Assembly: GCF_001767295.1 (NCBI RefSeq)
Contig: NZ_CP014944.1
Span: forward strand, 3,224,001 to 3,288,000
Length of the DNA: 64,000 bases
Direction of reading: 5' to 3'
Origin: Colwellia sp. PAMC 20917
Lineage (GTDB): Bacteria > Pseudomonadota > Gammaproteobacteria > Enterobacterales > Alteromonadaceae
In this document: positions 54,268-62,075 of the stretch, piece after piece
Layout: each line of letters starts with the position of its first letter
How positions within the stretch are numbered: the stretch's first letter is position 1
The notes under the pieces: model-generated
The model's database searches: none
What the model saw: only the letters and a program-made list of their open reading frames with translations
Told to the model about the DNA's origin: nothing
Made by a program: the position numbers and the translations under genes

Positions 54268-55524
54268 ATGAGAAAGTTGTTATCTTCACCGGTTAATATG
54301 CCCTTGTCTGATGCTGAAAATCAGGTTTATCAAAATGCCCTTAAATATATCACGCCATTGAGCCTAAATTTAATGGCGGTTAAAGTGACACATCGTCCAG
54401 ATGATTTTCTGGGCTGGTGTGGCGAGTTGGCCCGACTATGTCGTGAAGAACTTAATAAGGATCTTTTAGAAGATGAGCAACTTTTACCGCTTAAGAAGCT
54501 ACAAGATATTCTTGAAGCTGGCTTTACGCTTAGTCAGTTTAAAATGGCTAGAATTGCTCCTTGGCCTATATTTGCCAGTTTTATTGAACAACAAAGCACG
54601 ATTCATGCTTTAGATGAACGCTTACGTTTATTAAATTATCTTGACGAAATTCGTCAACAACCTTTAGCAGACTTAATTGTTGAAGACCGTTTAGCTTTTT
54701 CTGGTAAGCACACAACTCAGCATGACTACAGCATTTATAATTTTGATGTTGAATGGTTTGCTGGCACTAAAGGTGCAAAAGTTTTTCATACCTTGCTTGA
54801 GCAGTCACCTGAAAAGTTTGATGCGGCATTAGCGCACATTCCTTTAACAGGAGAAGTAAGTCATGCAAACTACCAAAGCTTTGTTAATGACTTTCAACAA
54901 ATTTTTAAAGAATATACCCAAACAAAAGCCCAAGGCGAAAAAGCACCCTTAGCGGTAGCTACCCGTCTGTTAGCGATGCGCAGGCCGGATCAATTTATTG
55001 CATTAAATAACAATAAAATTGATATCCTTTGTCAAGGCTTATCGATTGCTAAACTAAAAAATACAGATTTTTCATCTTACTGGCATGACATGATTGGTAC
55101 TATGCGTACTTTCGCATGGTGGCATCAAGCACAACCAGAGATAGTTGAAGCAAACAGTGATGCAAATGACGGCGAAGAAAGCGGTCAAGATGAAGCTACT
55201 GGCAACAAAGAAAATCGTGAACTTATTCTTTGGAAAAATCGTGCGGTATTAATTGATTTGTTTTTATTTGCTGATGCTGACTTAGCACCAAATTCAAACT
55301 ACATTAAGTTACGTGAAAAAATGCTTAATAAAGCGAAGTCGAAGTCAAAGGCGACGCCTAAGAAACGTAGTAAAGAGTCAGCTGAAATATTAGTGGACAA
55401 AGCGCTTACCTCAGAAGATCTTCCTGCGTACTTACAGGGCAAACGTGACTCAATTATTATTCAGGTTAAAAATGGTAAAAGTGTTGAACAAGCTATCGGT
55501 TTAATGCGCGCAATTTTTGGCTAA
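54268..55524 (+). CDS. Hypothetical protein
   Basis: The 418-residue protein is not recognised. It is predicted soluble and mostly helical, with no signal peptide. Residues 295-315 are acidic (SDANDGEESGQDEATGNKE), and residues about 350-375 are a very basic Lys/Ser-rich linker (NKAKSKSKATPKKRSKES) before a short C-terminal domain. The ATG at 54268 lies 13 bases after ACGGAG. It stands alone between two decayed genes (a kinase and a NorQ/CbbQ-type ATPase). Confidence 0.75.
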   Translation: MRKLLSSPVNMPLSDAENQVYQNALKYITPLSLNLMAVKVTHRPDDFLGWCGELARLCREELNKDLLEDEQLLPLKKLQDILEAGFTLSQFKMARIAPWPIFASFIEQQSTIHALDERLRLLNYLDEIRQQPLADLIVEDRLAFSGKHTTQHDYSIYNFDVEWFAGTKGAKVFHTLLEQSPEKFDAALAHIPLTGEVSHANYQSFVNDFQQIFKEYTQTKAQGEKAPLAVATRLLAMRRPDQFIALNNNKIDILCQGLSIAKLKNTDFSSYWHDMIGTMRTFAWWHQAQPEIVEANSDANDGEESGQDEATGNKENRELILWKNRAVLIDLFLFADADLAPNSNYIKLREKMLNKAKSKSKATPKKRSKESAEILVDKALTSEDLPAYLQGKRDSIIIQVKNGKSVEQAIGLMRAIFG

Positions 55525-55699
55525 TTAATCGCTATTTTATGCTCAATTGCTTGGAGTCAACTTAGGTCCATTCAAATTTGCAGCTAACTCATTTAGGGCG
55601 TATTTTAACATTAAGTTAAATTACGCCTTTGAGTTTTTATCAACATGGTTAATCTTCACCTTCAACAAAACTGACGATTCTTTATATTATTAAGAACAA
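55525..55699. other. Gap between the orphan gene and the NorQ-like relic
   Basis: No gene or strong structure is seen. The sequence is AT-rich. Confidence 0.4.
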
Positions 55700-55908
55700 A
55701 AGAATGAAGTTTCCTTATTTGAATATGCTTATCACCATCAATGACTCTATTAATTAAAGGGCCAACAGGTTGTGGTAAAACACGTTTCATTGCCCATATG
55801 CCAGAAAAACTCAATAAGCCCCCTTTATACTGTTTCTTGATTAAAGAACCAGGGATAGATCCCCATTTAGCTTTGAAATTAGTTGAACTTGCCCAAGCTT
55901 TTTGGTAA
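55700..55908 (+). pseudogene. Relic of a NorQ/CbbQ/NirQ-type MoxR ATPase gene
   Basis: A first frame encodes NEVSLFEYAYHHQ, then a stop. One base away, a second frame begins at ATG 55741 and reads TLLIKGPTGCGKTRFIAHM, the P-loop characteristic of the NorQ/CbbQ group. In that family these segments are contiguous, so a frameshift lies between them. After 27 codons the frame jumps to a C-terminal-like stretch (LIKEPGIDPHLALKLVELA) and stops. About 200 residues, including Walker B and sensor motifs, are absent. Confidence 0.8.
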
Positions 55909-56094
55909 AAAAAGTAGCTAGCTAAGTACCGCTATATGTTGATATTAATCAGCAAAAATTGAAAGCCAGTTATTGAAAAGTAATTGGCTTTTTATGTCAG
56001 GATGGTCTTTCTCAGACATCCTGTCTTTCTAGGCATTTTTGTATCCTTACATTCCAATAGCCATAGTTTGTTGATACTAAATAACAGGCATAAA
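55909..56094. other. Non-coding gap before the lpp terminator
   Basis: No gene is seen. The sequence contains a short inverted repeat in the region 56000-56030 (GGATGTCT-like / AGACATCC) without clear function. Confidence 0.35.
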
Positions 56095-56129
56095 AAAACA
56101 CGAGGCTGATATAATCAATCTCGTGTTTT
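56095..56129 (-). terminator. Rho-independent terminator of lpp
   Basis: AAAACACGAG (56095-56104) pairs with CTCGTGTTTT (56120-56129). On the minus strand seven U residues follow the stem. It lies 25 bases after the lpp stop. Confidence 0.93.
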
Positions 56130-56154
56130 ATTTAATAGAGCTATGGTCTAACTG

Positions 56155-56415
56155 TTATTTTTTGTAGCTAGAAGCAATGTTATCCATGCGTTCATTAGCA
56201 TTAGCAACAGATGTTTTAACACCTTCTATTGTTTCTGTATTCATTGTTTGCTGACTTTTTACATCGGCAACTTCATCCGTTAAGGCATTAACTTTATTAG
56301 TTAGTGTATCAACCTTTTGGTTTAGGCTACTTACACTTGCTTCTAAAGCTTCAGTGTTAGCACAGCCCGTTGCTGTCATGATAAGTGCTGCTAGAGCAAG
56401 AGTTTTAATTAACAT
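56155..56415 (-). CDS. lpp: Lpp-like Braun outer-membrane lipoprotein
   Basis: The 86-residue protein has a lipoprotein signal with lipobox ATGC near residue 18. A continuous heptad-repeat helix follows (VSSLNQKVDTLTNKVNALTD) and it ends in SSYKK. In E. coli Lpp the C-terminal Lys after Tyr-Arg is linked to peptidoglycan; the terminal YKK here fits that role. The ATG at 56415 has a GGGAAAA ribosome-binding site and a normal signal, and is preferred to 56457. Confidence 0.88.
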   Translation of the reverse strand: MLIKTLALAALIMTATGCANTEALEASVSSLNQKVDTLTNKVNALTDEVADVKSQQTMNTETIEGVKTSVANANERMDNIASSYKK

Positions 56416-56493
56416 AGTGTTTTCCCTTTTATTATATTTAAAAGACAAGTATGGCATAATATAATAAATTTATTACACATTATTTATTAATAT

Positions 56494-56970
56494 TTACTTG
56501 GTTGATTTTTGAATAACTTCTTCAATTTTATTGGCTAATAAATCAATTTTCACTTCGAGTTGCTTATTATGGTCAAGTATTTCTTTATTTTGTCGGCGCA
56601 ACTCTCTATTTTTAACGTCTGTGTTAGAAAATCCAAAAAAACGATTAATAAACTGCGCGCCAATAAAACTCATTAATCCAACACCAATATAGAACATACA
56701 CATAACAACGACCCTTCCACCTGTAGTTACAGGATAGTAATCACCGTAACCTATGGTACTAGAGCTAACTTGTAGCGCCCAGAAAGCATCATTATATGTT
56801 TTTATATTGGCCGTAGGTGCGGGTAATTCGAAATGCAGTAACAGTTTCGCTGCACCAGCCATAATCAAATAGAGTGTCAATATTGTTAAGATTAATATAT
56901 ATCGAGATTTATAATTTTTAATACCAAATTCATCGATAGTGTAATGTTTAAGTCTATGGCGCATCATCAT
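56494..56970 (-). CDS. Two-helix potassium channel with coiled-coil tail
   Basis: The 158-residue protein has two transmembrane helices (about 25-47 and 85-110) around a pore loop with selectivity filter STIGYGDYYP. The C-terminal 45 residues form a charged coiled coil (LRRQNKEILDHNKQLEVKID). It lacks the RCK domain of larger channels. It is the last gene of the DUF2170-PspA-DUF2491 unit; ion channels of this kind accompany PspA in related clusters. It would conduct K+ across the inner membrane. Confidence 0.9.
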   Translation of the reverse strand: MMMRHRLKHYTIDEFGIKNYKSRYILILTILTLYLIMAGAAKLLLHFELPAPTANIKTYNDAFWALQVSSSTIGYGDYYPVTTGGRVVVMCMFYIGVGLMSFIGAQFINRFFGFSNTDVKNRELRRQNKEILDHNKQLEVKIDLLANKIEEVIQKSTK

Positions 56971-56996
56971 AATGTTTATAATTTCATTTTTTGCAG

Positions 56997-57326
56997 TTAA
57001 CTATTATTGGTTTGCGTAACATGTAGAATTAAATCATCCATTAATTTACGCTTTATTTCAAGTTGTTGTTCAGGAGAAAGGCCGTATTTTAAGGCTAAAA
57101 TTTGGTAATCATCTTGTCCTAAACTTACGGTTAAACGAGGTCGTTTAGGTCTTTTATTCGTTGGTAGGCCTAGAATATCACGAATTTGATCTGATGGACT
57201 GAGACCGGCATGTAATGCTTGAGTACGAATAGCTAATTGAATTTTTTCATCCATATCAAAAGCAACTTGCACCGCTTTGACTGCTTGAATTGAAGATTGC
57301 CATTTTTCAGGTAATTTTCTGCTCAC
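56997..57326 (-). CDS. Small protein with two ribbon-helix-helix-like segments
   Basis: The 109-residue protein shows two segments with strand-helix-helix spacing. The first is VQVAFDMDEKIQLAIRTQA followed by GLSPSDQIRDILGL; the second is RPRLTVSLGQDDYQILALKY followed by PEQQLEIKRKLMDDLI. A basic linker (NKRPKRPR) joins them. This looks like a tandem RHH DNA-binding protein, though the call is by eye. It lies three bases after the DUF2491 gene and may be the regulator of this cluster, which has repeated palindromes in its promoters. Confidence 0.6.
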   Translation of the reverse strand: MSRKLPEKWQSSIQAVKAVQVAFDMDEKIQLAIRTQALHAGLSPSDQIRDILGLPTNKRPKRPRLTVSLGQDDYQILALKYGLSPEQQLEIKRKLMDDLILHVTQTNNS

Positions 57327-57329
57327 AAA

Positions 57330-57968
57330 TTAGCTCCCCGGGAAAATATCGATAATATCAGAAGTTGGGCGGTATAACGTAATAAATAAGTCGGTATCAC
57401 CATCTTGCCATACTTCAATATCAATACCGCGCGATTGCTCTTCATCAAGTAAGCTGTAAAGTTCAAATTGCTCGCCTGCTTCATTTCCTTCATAGGCGCT
57501 TAAACTTTCACTACGATTATCTCTGCGGTGAAAATAACCTACTTTTGCAAAAACTTGTTGCTGGTATTGTGAACTGCTCCAGCCTGATGTTAATAACGAA
57601 TCTGACTTTCTCTCTAGAAAGGCTTCGCCAGGTTCATCAAATACGGTGGCAAACTCATCTAAATCGAATAATGATTCGATATCTTGGTGTTGAATTTTAA
57701 GGGCAAATTTAAGGTAAGTTTTATCATCACTTTCGATGGTTAAGTAAAGTTCAAGGTTGTTCGCACCTTGTAAAACCCATTCAGTTTGTGTGTTATTTTC
57801 AAACTCGTAGCAGTTAATGGCTGATACTTGAAACTGTTGTTTACGTAAGGACTCAGGTAAGGCGAAACTATCGGTCAGCACAATAATATCTTTAATCTTT
57901 AACTCTTCAGCTGAGTTAACTTGGCGTTCGTCTTCTTTCTTTTTAAATAGTCGCTTTAGAAAACTCAT
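57330..57968 (-). CDS. DUF2491 family protein (YjfK-like)
   Basis: The 212-residue soluble protein starts MSFLKRLFKKKEDE and is rich in acidic beta-strand segments. It has no signal peptide. Its position between pspA and the channel gene matches E. coli yjfK in the yjfIJKL cluster, whose product is DUF2491; the family name rests on that context and general resemblance. The function is unknown, probably an adaptor for the PspA-like protein. Two hairpins separate it from pspA. Confidence 0.75.
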   Translation of the reverse strand: MSFLKRLFKKKEDERQVNSAEELKIKDIIVLTDSFALPESLRKQQFQVSAINCYEFENNTQTEWVLQGANNLELYLTIESDDKTYLKFALKIQHQDIESLFDLDEFATVFDEPGEAFLERKSDSLLTSGWSSSQYQQQVFAKVGYFHRRDNRSESLSAYEGNEAGEQFELYSLLDEEQSRGIDIEVWQDGDTDLFITLYRPTSDIIDIFPGS

Positions 57969-57985
57969 ATTCAGATCCCAAAAAT

Positions 57986-58055
57986 CCGCCTAGTTGTTGG
58001 GAGGAAAACAGCTAGGCGGTTAAAACGGTATTCGTTAGCCAATAATGGCTAACGA
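57986..58055 (-). terminator. Two successive hairpins between pspA and the DUF2491 gene
   Basis: Hairpin A has arms CCGCCTAG (57986-57993) and CTAGGCGG (58012-58019), extended by TGTT/AACA, and is followed on the minus strand by ATTTTTG. Hairpin B has perfect arms TCGTTAGCCA (58032-58041) and TGGCTAACGA (58046-58055) with a four-base loop. Both lie within one operon, so they may attenuate downstream genes or protect the pspA message. Confidence 0.75.
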
Positions 58056-58064
58056 GCATGTGTG

Positions 58065-58754
58065 TTACTTTTGTTTAGCTTTTAAACGGTCTAATACTGA
58101 ATTCGCACTATTATCTGTGCCACCAATACCGGCTTGCTTAAGTTGAGCAGCTAATGAATTATCTGAGTTTTCAGACTCTAACACTTCTGCAGCTTTCATT
58201 TGATCATCAAACTTCTGCTGTTTAGCTTTAATGCGTTCTAAAGAATCTTTAGCATTTAACAGCTTAGAATTACTTGATGAAAAGTTATCTGTGATCGCCG
58301 ATGTTGCTTTTTGAACACTTTCTGTTGTTTTAACCATAGAAAGTTGACGTTTATATTCACCTACTTGGCGCTCACTTTTCTTCACTAGTTCTTTTAAACG
58401 ATTAGCACTACCTGAAAAACTATCAAGTGCTTGTTGTTGAGATGCTAGATCATTTTCCAAGTGAGAAATTTTTTCAGCAACAGCTAATGCTAAGGTTTCA
58501 TCACCTTTTTCAAGGGCTTGTACTGCATAGCCTTCATGTTCAACTACTTCGCGCTTTAAACGGTCAACTTCACGGCTTGATGACATTTGTTGAGCCATAA
58601 CACCAGTAAGGTCACGTTTAGCTTTAGTTAGGTGATTTTCTGAATCACGAATCTCTTGTTCAAAAATACGGGTAGCGTTTGAATCAACAATTGATTCTCC
58701 AACTTCTGAAGCGCCACCTCGAATTGCGGTCATTATCTTTTTAAAAATACTCAT
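58065..58754 (-). CDS. PspA/IM30 family protein (YjfJ-like)
   Basis: The 229-residue protein starts with an amphipathic helix (MSIFKKIMTAIRGGASEVGE). A long coiled coil typical of PspA/Vipp1 follows (EQEIRDSENHLTKAKRDL, then VDRLKREVVEHEGYAVQALE). PspA proteins assemble on damaged inner membrane. The neighbours (DUF2170, DUF2491) place it in the YjfJ branch rather than the classical pspABC operon. No pspF or sigma-54 promoter is seen nearby. Confidence 0.92.
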   Translation of the reverse strand: MSIFKKIMTAIRGGASEVGESIVDSNATRIFEQEIRDSENHLTKAKRDLTGVMAQQMSSSREVDRLKREVVEHEGYAVQALEKGDETLALAVAEKISHLENDLASQQQALDSFSGSANRLKELVKKSERQVGEYKRQLSMVKTTESVQKATSAITDNFSSSNSKLLNAKDSLERIKAKQQKFDDQMKAAEVLESENSDNSLAAQLKQAGIGGTDNSANSVLDRLKAKQK

Positions 58755-58777
58755 AGTTTTTTCCTTAGGGTGGTTAA

Positions 58778-59191
58778 TTAAATTAGGTACTCGCCCATAT
58801 CATCTATAATTTCCATCGCGTTATTACTTAAAACGCCTAATTCGTGTTCAATATCATGAAAAGACGAATTAATAGATAGGGCACCAAAAATTACGTATTT
58901 ATCACCAATTTTTGAAAATGATGATAAAGGCATCGGAATATTCATTTCTAACATGCTTACGTGCATGTCTTGCAGGTATTCAGGTTTTACTTCTTCGACG
59001 CCCCATAAGTAGGTGATACATAGTATTTGATCATCGGTTACAGAAACAAAAATTGGTAATTCTTCACGGTCGATAACAGTAATTTGTAAAACGTCCACTT
59101 CGCCTGAAATAGGCTGACAATCAAAAACCATCCCGGTTTCAGAATTGTCCGCTAAGCTATTTAAGTGATCAGCAATTTTATGAATGTTCAT
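58778..59191 (-). CDS. DUF2170 family protein (YjfI-like)
   Basis: The 137-residue soluble acidic protein resembles DUF2170: MNIHKIADHLNSL, FDCQPISGEVDVLQITV and EMNIPMPLSSFSKIGD. It is the first gene of the unit and precedes pspA by 23 bases, as yjfI precedes yjfJ in E. coli. The role is unknown; it is thought to work with the PspA-like protein. It has its own promoter with two palindromic operators upstream. Confidence 0.85.
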   Translation of the reverse strand: MNIHKIADHLNSLADNSETGMVFDCQPISGEVDVLQITVIDREELPIFVSVTDDQILCITYLWGVEEVKPEYLQDMHVSMLEMNIPMPLSSFSKIGDKYVIFGALSINSSFHDIEHELGVLSNNAMEIIDDMGEYLI

Positions 59192-59245
59192 GTGATTCCT
59201 TAGTCTGTATTTTTCGTTAATAAATCTAAAAGTAAATATCTCTCA

Positions 59246-59293
59246 GACATATTATGTCGTCGAGGTAAATTTAGCACTTTGACATAATATGTC
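59246..59293 (-). promoter_or_regulatory. Promoter of the DUF2170-pspA unit with two 13-bp palindromes
   Basis: GACATATTATGTC (59246-59258) and GACATAATATGTC (59281-59293) are perfect 6-1-6 palindromes 35 bases apart. On the minus strand the upstream copy overlaps TTGACA, which has an A/T-rich -10 candidate (AAATTT) 17 bases later. The other copy lies just after that -10. This is the usual layout of a repressor pair around a promoter. Confidence 0.75.
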
Positions 59294-59326
59294 AAGAGCC
59301 GATTTGCATTATTTGTTATTTATTTG

Positions 59327-61033
59327 TCATTCTTGTAAATAAGCATTGTTCAAACCTTGTTGATCGCGCCATGCTTTTTGGTGTAATTGATAAATATTAT
59401 GGCTACCTAAATAGTTAATAGGAACATCTGCTTGGTTCTTGTAAAAGCTTTTCGAAAACTCGAATGAATTAATCACCATAGGTAGTGTTAGCCAATGATG
59501 TTCAATCGGTAATTTTTCTAAGGACTGTAAACGGTTAAGGGGGCTAGCACCCCGTTTTGACGCTATCGTCCAACCCCATTCGCCAAAGCTTGGCACATTA
59601 TCGTGATATTGCTGGACGTGAGCGAATTTAGCCGCTTTTACTGTTTTTCCAATCGCAATAAAAGCATCTTTTGCATGATATGGACTTGCCGATTGTATGC
59701 CAATTAAGCCATCACCCGCGAGTAACTGATGTAAGCGCGCATAAAAATTAACAGAATAAAGTTTATTTAAATCAGGGTGGCTAGGATCAGGTAGGTCAAC
59801 AATGATGCTATCAAAGGTTTGTTGTTGTTTTAACAAGGTATCAATCGCTAAAAAGGCATCTTCATTAATAATCTTTACCCTCGGGTCTTGTAAGCTTTTC
59901 TGCGTTAGCTGATTAAGTTGAGCCGCCAACGATGGTGATAACTTTTCGGTAGGATCCAAAAATATTTGCATTAATTCGGCGTCTAAATCAATTAAGGTGA
60001 CTTTTTTGGGTGACCACTGCAAGACATCACGCAATGCTAATCCATCACCACCGCCAATGATTAATATATTGTCATGTCTAGCAGAACCAGCCATAACAGG
60101 ACTGACTAAATAACTGTGATAAATAAACTCATCAGCAGACGAAAATTGTAAACGGCCATTAAGATAAAAATTAATCACACTTGGCTGCTCTGCTCCCATA
60201 TGTCGTTGGGTAAAGTTTAGTTGTTGATAGCGGGTTTTATCGGTATAAACAACTTTATCTAAGTAGAGCAAGTTACTCATTTGATTTAACCAGCTATTAC
60301 CTGACTGATAAATAACGCCAATGGCGATCAATAATAAAATATGAAGTGAAACTAAGGTTTTTCGCCAGGTGAGTTTATCCCAAAAATGAAAGATAAAAAT
60401 ACCACCGACAATGAGGTTTAAGGCAGCCGTTAACGCACTGGCTTTACTGATATCAATAGATAATAAAAAAATTACCCAAATTGCAGCACCAATGCCCGCT
60501 CCAACATAATCGGCACCATAAATAGTGCCTAGGTTATTTTTCAAATGTTTTTGGTGAATTGATTCTCTAATACGTGCGATAAGGGGAATTTCCATACCAA
60601 TGAAAAAACCTAAGATGAAACCAAAAAAATAGGGACTATTAAAAGCAAGCTGCGATAGTTGTTTTAAAAAGCCACCCTGGGGCATAGAGTCGGGTGGCAA
60701 ATTAAAGGTGTCTGCTAATACCTGCGGGAACGTTTGAGTGAGTGCTATTAAGCCACCAATAATTAAAATTGAGCTGCAACCTAAAAACGCTATGGTAAGC
60801 TCTAACCAAACAAAACCTTTGAATGCACAGGTGATCTTTCGTGCGGCAAAAGCACCTAGCCCCATGGCGACAATCATCAAGCCTATCATGGCATAAATAG
60901 TACTTTCCATCGCGCCTAAGACACGACCAGCATAATGGGATAAAAGGTATTCATAGATTAAACCACAACCGGCTAAAACGGCCATGGTTAAAATAAGCAG
61001 AGTATCGTTCCAAAATAATTGTTTTTTATTCAT
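59327..61033 (-). CDS. Membrane spermidine-synthase-like protein
   Basis: The protein of about 568 residues has an N-terminal half with six or seven membrane helices. Its C-terminal half has the spermidine-synthase (SpeE) fold: IIGGGDGLALRDVLQW, TLIDLDAELM and DSIIVDLPDPSHP. Fusions of this type occur beside PspA, DUF350 and DUF2170 genes and may act on polyamine-like compounds at the membrane; the substrate is unproven. The ATG at 61033 is preferred to 61069. Terminators on both sides suggest it is a separate unit. Confidence 0.88.
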   Translation of the reverse strand: MNKKQLFWNDTLLILTMAVLAGCGLIYEYLLSHYAGRVLGAMESTIYAMIGLMIVAMGLGAFAARKITCAFKGFVWLELTIAFLGCSSILIIGGLIALTQTFPQVLADTFNLPPDSMPQGGFLKQLSQLAFNSPYFFGFILGFFIGMEIPLIARIRESIHQKHLKNNLGTIYGADYVGAGIGAAIWVIFLLSIDISKASALTAALNLIVGGIFIFHFWDKLTWRKTLVSLHILLLIAIGVIYQSGNSWLNQMSNLLYLDKVVYTDKTRYQQLNFTQRHMGAEQPSVINFYLNGRLQFSSADEFIYHSYLVSPVMAGSARHDNILIIGGGDGLALRDVLQWSPKKVTLIDLDAELMQIFLDPTEKLSPSLAAQLNQLTQKSLQDPRVKIINEDAFLAIDTLLKQQQTFDSIIVDLPDPSHPDLNKLYSVNFYARLHQLLAGDGLIGIQSASPYHAKDAFIAIGKTVKAAKFAHVQQYHDNVPSFGEWGWTIASKRGASPLNRLQSLEKLPIEHHWLTLPMVINSFEFSKSFYKNQADVPINYLGSHNIYQLHQKAWRDQQGLNNAYLQE

Positions 61034-61095
61034 AGTTATAAAGTACCTAGCACCATCAAATAAGGTCAATGGCTAATACTGTTCTTCCTGAAGAT

Positions 61096-61133
61096 AAAAA
61101 AGCTTTAAGAGCTTATGCCCTTAAAGCTTTTTT
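61096..61133. terminator. Strong bidirectional hairpin terminator
   Basis: Perfect 14-base arms AAAAAAGCTTTAAG (61096-61109) and CTTAAAGCTTTTTT (61120-61133) around a ten-base loop, with U-runs for both strands. It ends the lipoprotein-DUF350 transcript before the spermidine-synthase-like gene. Confidence 0.95.
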
Positions 61134-61150
61134 GGTAAAAGAGGGGAAGG

Positions 61151-62053
61151 CTATGCCATCAATGCGGTTAAAATGAGAGCAATTGAAATACTCGTTGCCA
61201 TTTCTACACAAGCAACGCCTATATTTTGTTGTTGATCAACTTCTTCAACTAAGTTAATTCCCCACAGTACAATACGTTTGGCAATGGCTGTTAATATTGC
61301 GACTAAGAGAGTCATCACAACAGCAAATACAAACCAAGAGATTAAATTGTAAAATAAAGTTTCAGGTGAGTAGGTAAGAAAATGACTCGCAGCGGTAACA
61401 GCTAAAGCAGTACTAATTAATTGGCCAGCATAACGTATAGCAATTGCGGTTTGTCCACGTGTAAATGCTTCTTGTAAGCAATCGCCTTGATTATTTTTTG
61501 CGTATTGGCGCTCTTTTAAGCGAGTAACTAATAATAAAATAGCTTGAGAGATAATAAAGCCAGCAATGATGGCAATAAAAGTATCAAGGTCTAAACCATG
61601 AACCCAAAGTAAAACCGCGCGAATGATGATAGCCGTCGCAATGGCACCTGCAGCATCAACAATACCTATGGTTAAATTTTCATTGAGAATTTCTTGTGTT
61701 TTATTGATGTGTTGCAGTGATAATTTATCATGGATAACACGTCCAATTTTTATCAGTATCAAGCCTAATGTGCCATAAGCGAACATGCCAACAAATTCCA
61801 TCCAGTAGCTTGGCGCATTTTCACCACTGATTGCACCTGTAAGAACAATACCTAAGGCGGCAACACTCCCTGCGACACTGATGCCAAAAGCAAAGTTATC
61901 TTTTTGTGCTAACTCTTGCGTAGAGTTAACTTTAGCCGATAAACCTGAAATAAAACGCATTGCACCTAATAAAACAATCGCAATAGAAATATCAATAACT
62001 AAGTAAATTAATAAATCTTGATTTAGGGCAGTAATTTCAAAAAATGTATTCAT
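61151..62053 (-). CDS. Double DUF350 membrane protein (YjfL-like)
   Basis: The 300-residue protein consists of eight hydrophobic helices arranged as two DUF350-like halves (about 15-150 and 155-300), each starting with a long acidic-poor helix and containing GA/GI-rich segments. E. coli YjfL is a single DUF350. The function is unknown, but DUF350 proteins cluster with PspA and glutathionylspermidine or spermidine synthase genes, as here. It follows the lipoprotein gene by 22 bases and ends at a strong terminator. Confidence 0.82.
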   Translation of the reverse strand: MNTFFEITALNQDLLIYLVIDISIAIVLLGAMRFISGLSAKVNSTQELAQKDNFAFGISVAGSVAALGIVLTGAISGENAPSYWMEFVGMFAYGTLGLILIKIGRVIHDKLSLQHINKTQEILNENLTIGIVDAAGAIATAIIIRAVLLWVHGLDLDTFIAIIAGFIISQAILLLVTRLKERQYAKNNQGDCLQEAFTRGQTAIAIRYAGQLISTALAVTAASHFLTYSPETLFYNLISWFVFAVVMTLLVAILTAIAKRIVLWGINLVEEVDQQQNIGVACVEMATSISIALILTALMA

Positions 62054-62075
62054 GTTAATTCCTATATCCTACTCG

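Noticed and set aside
56000-56030. Short inverted repeat before the lpp terminator
   Set aside because: It is weak, without U-tract or adjacent gene end, and a strong lpp terminator lies nearby.
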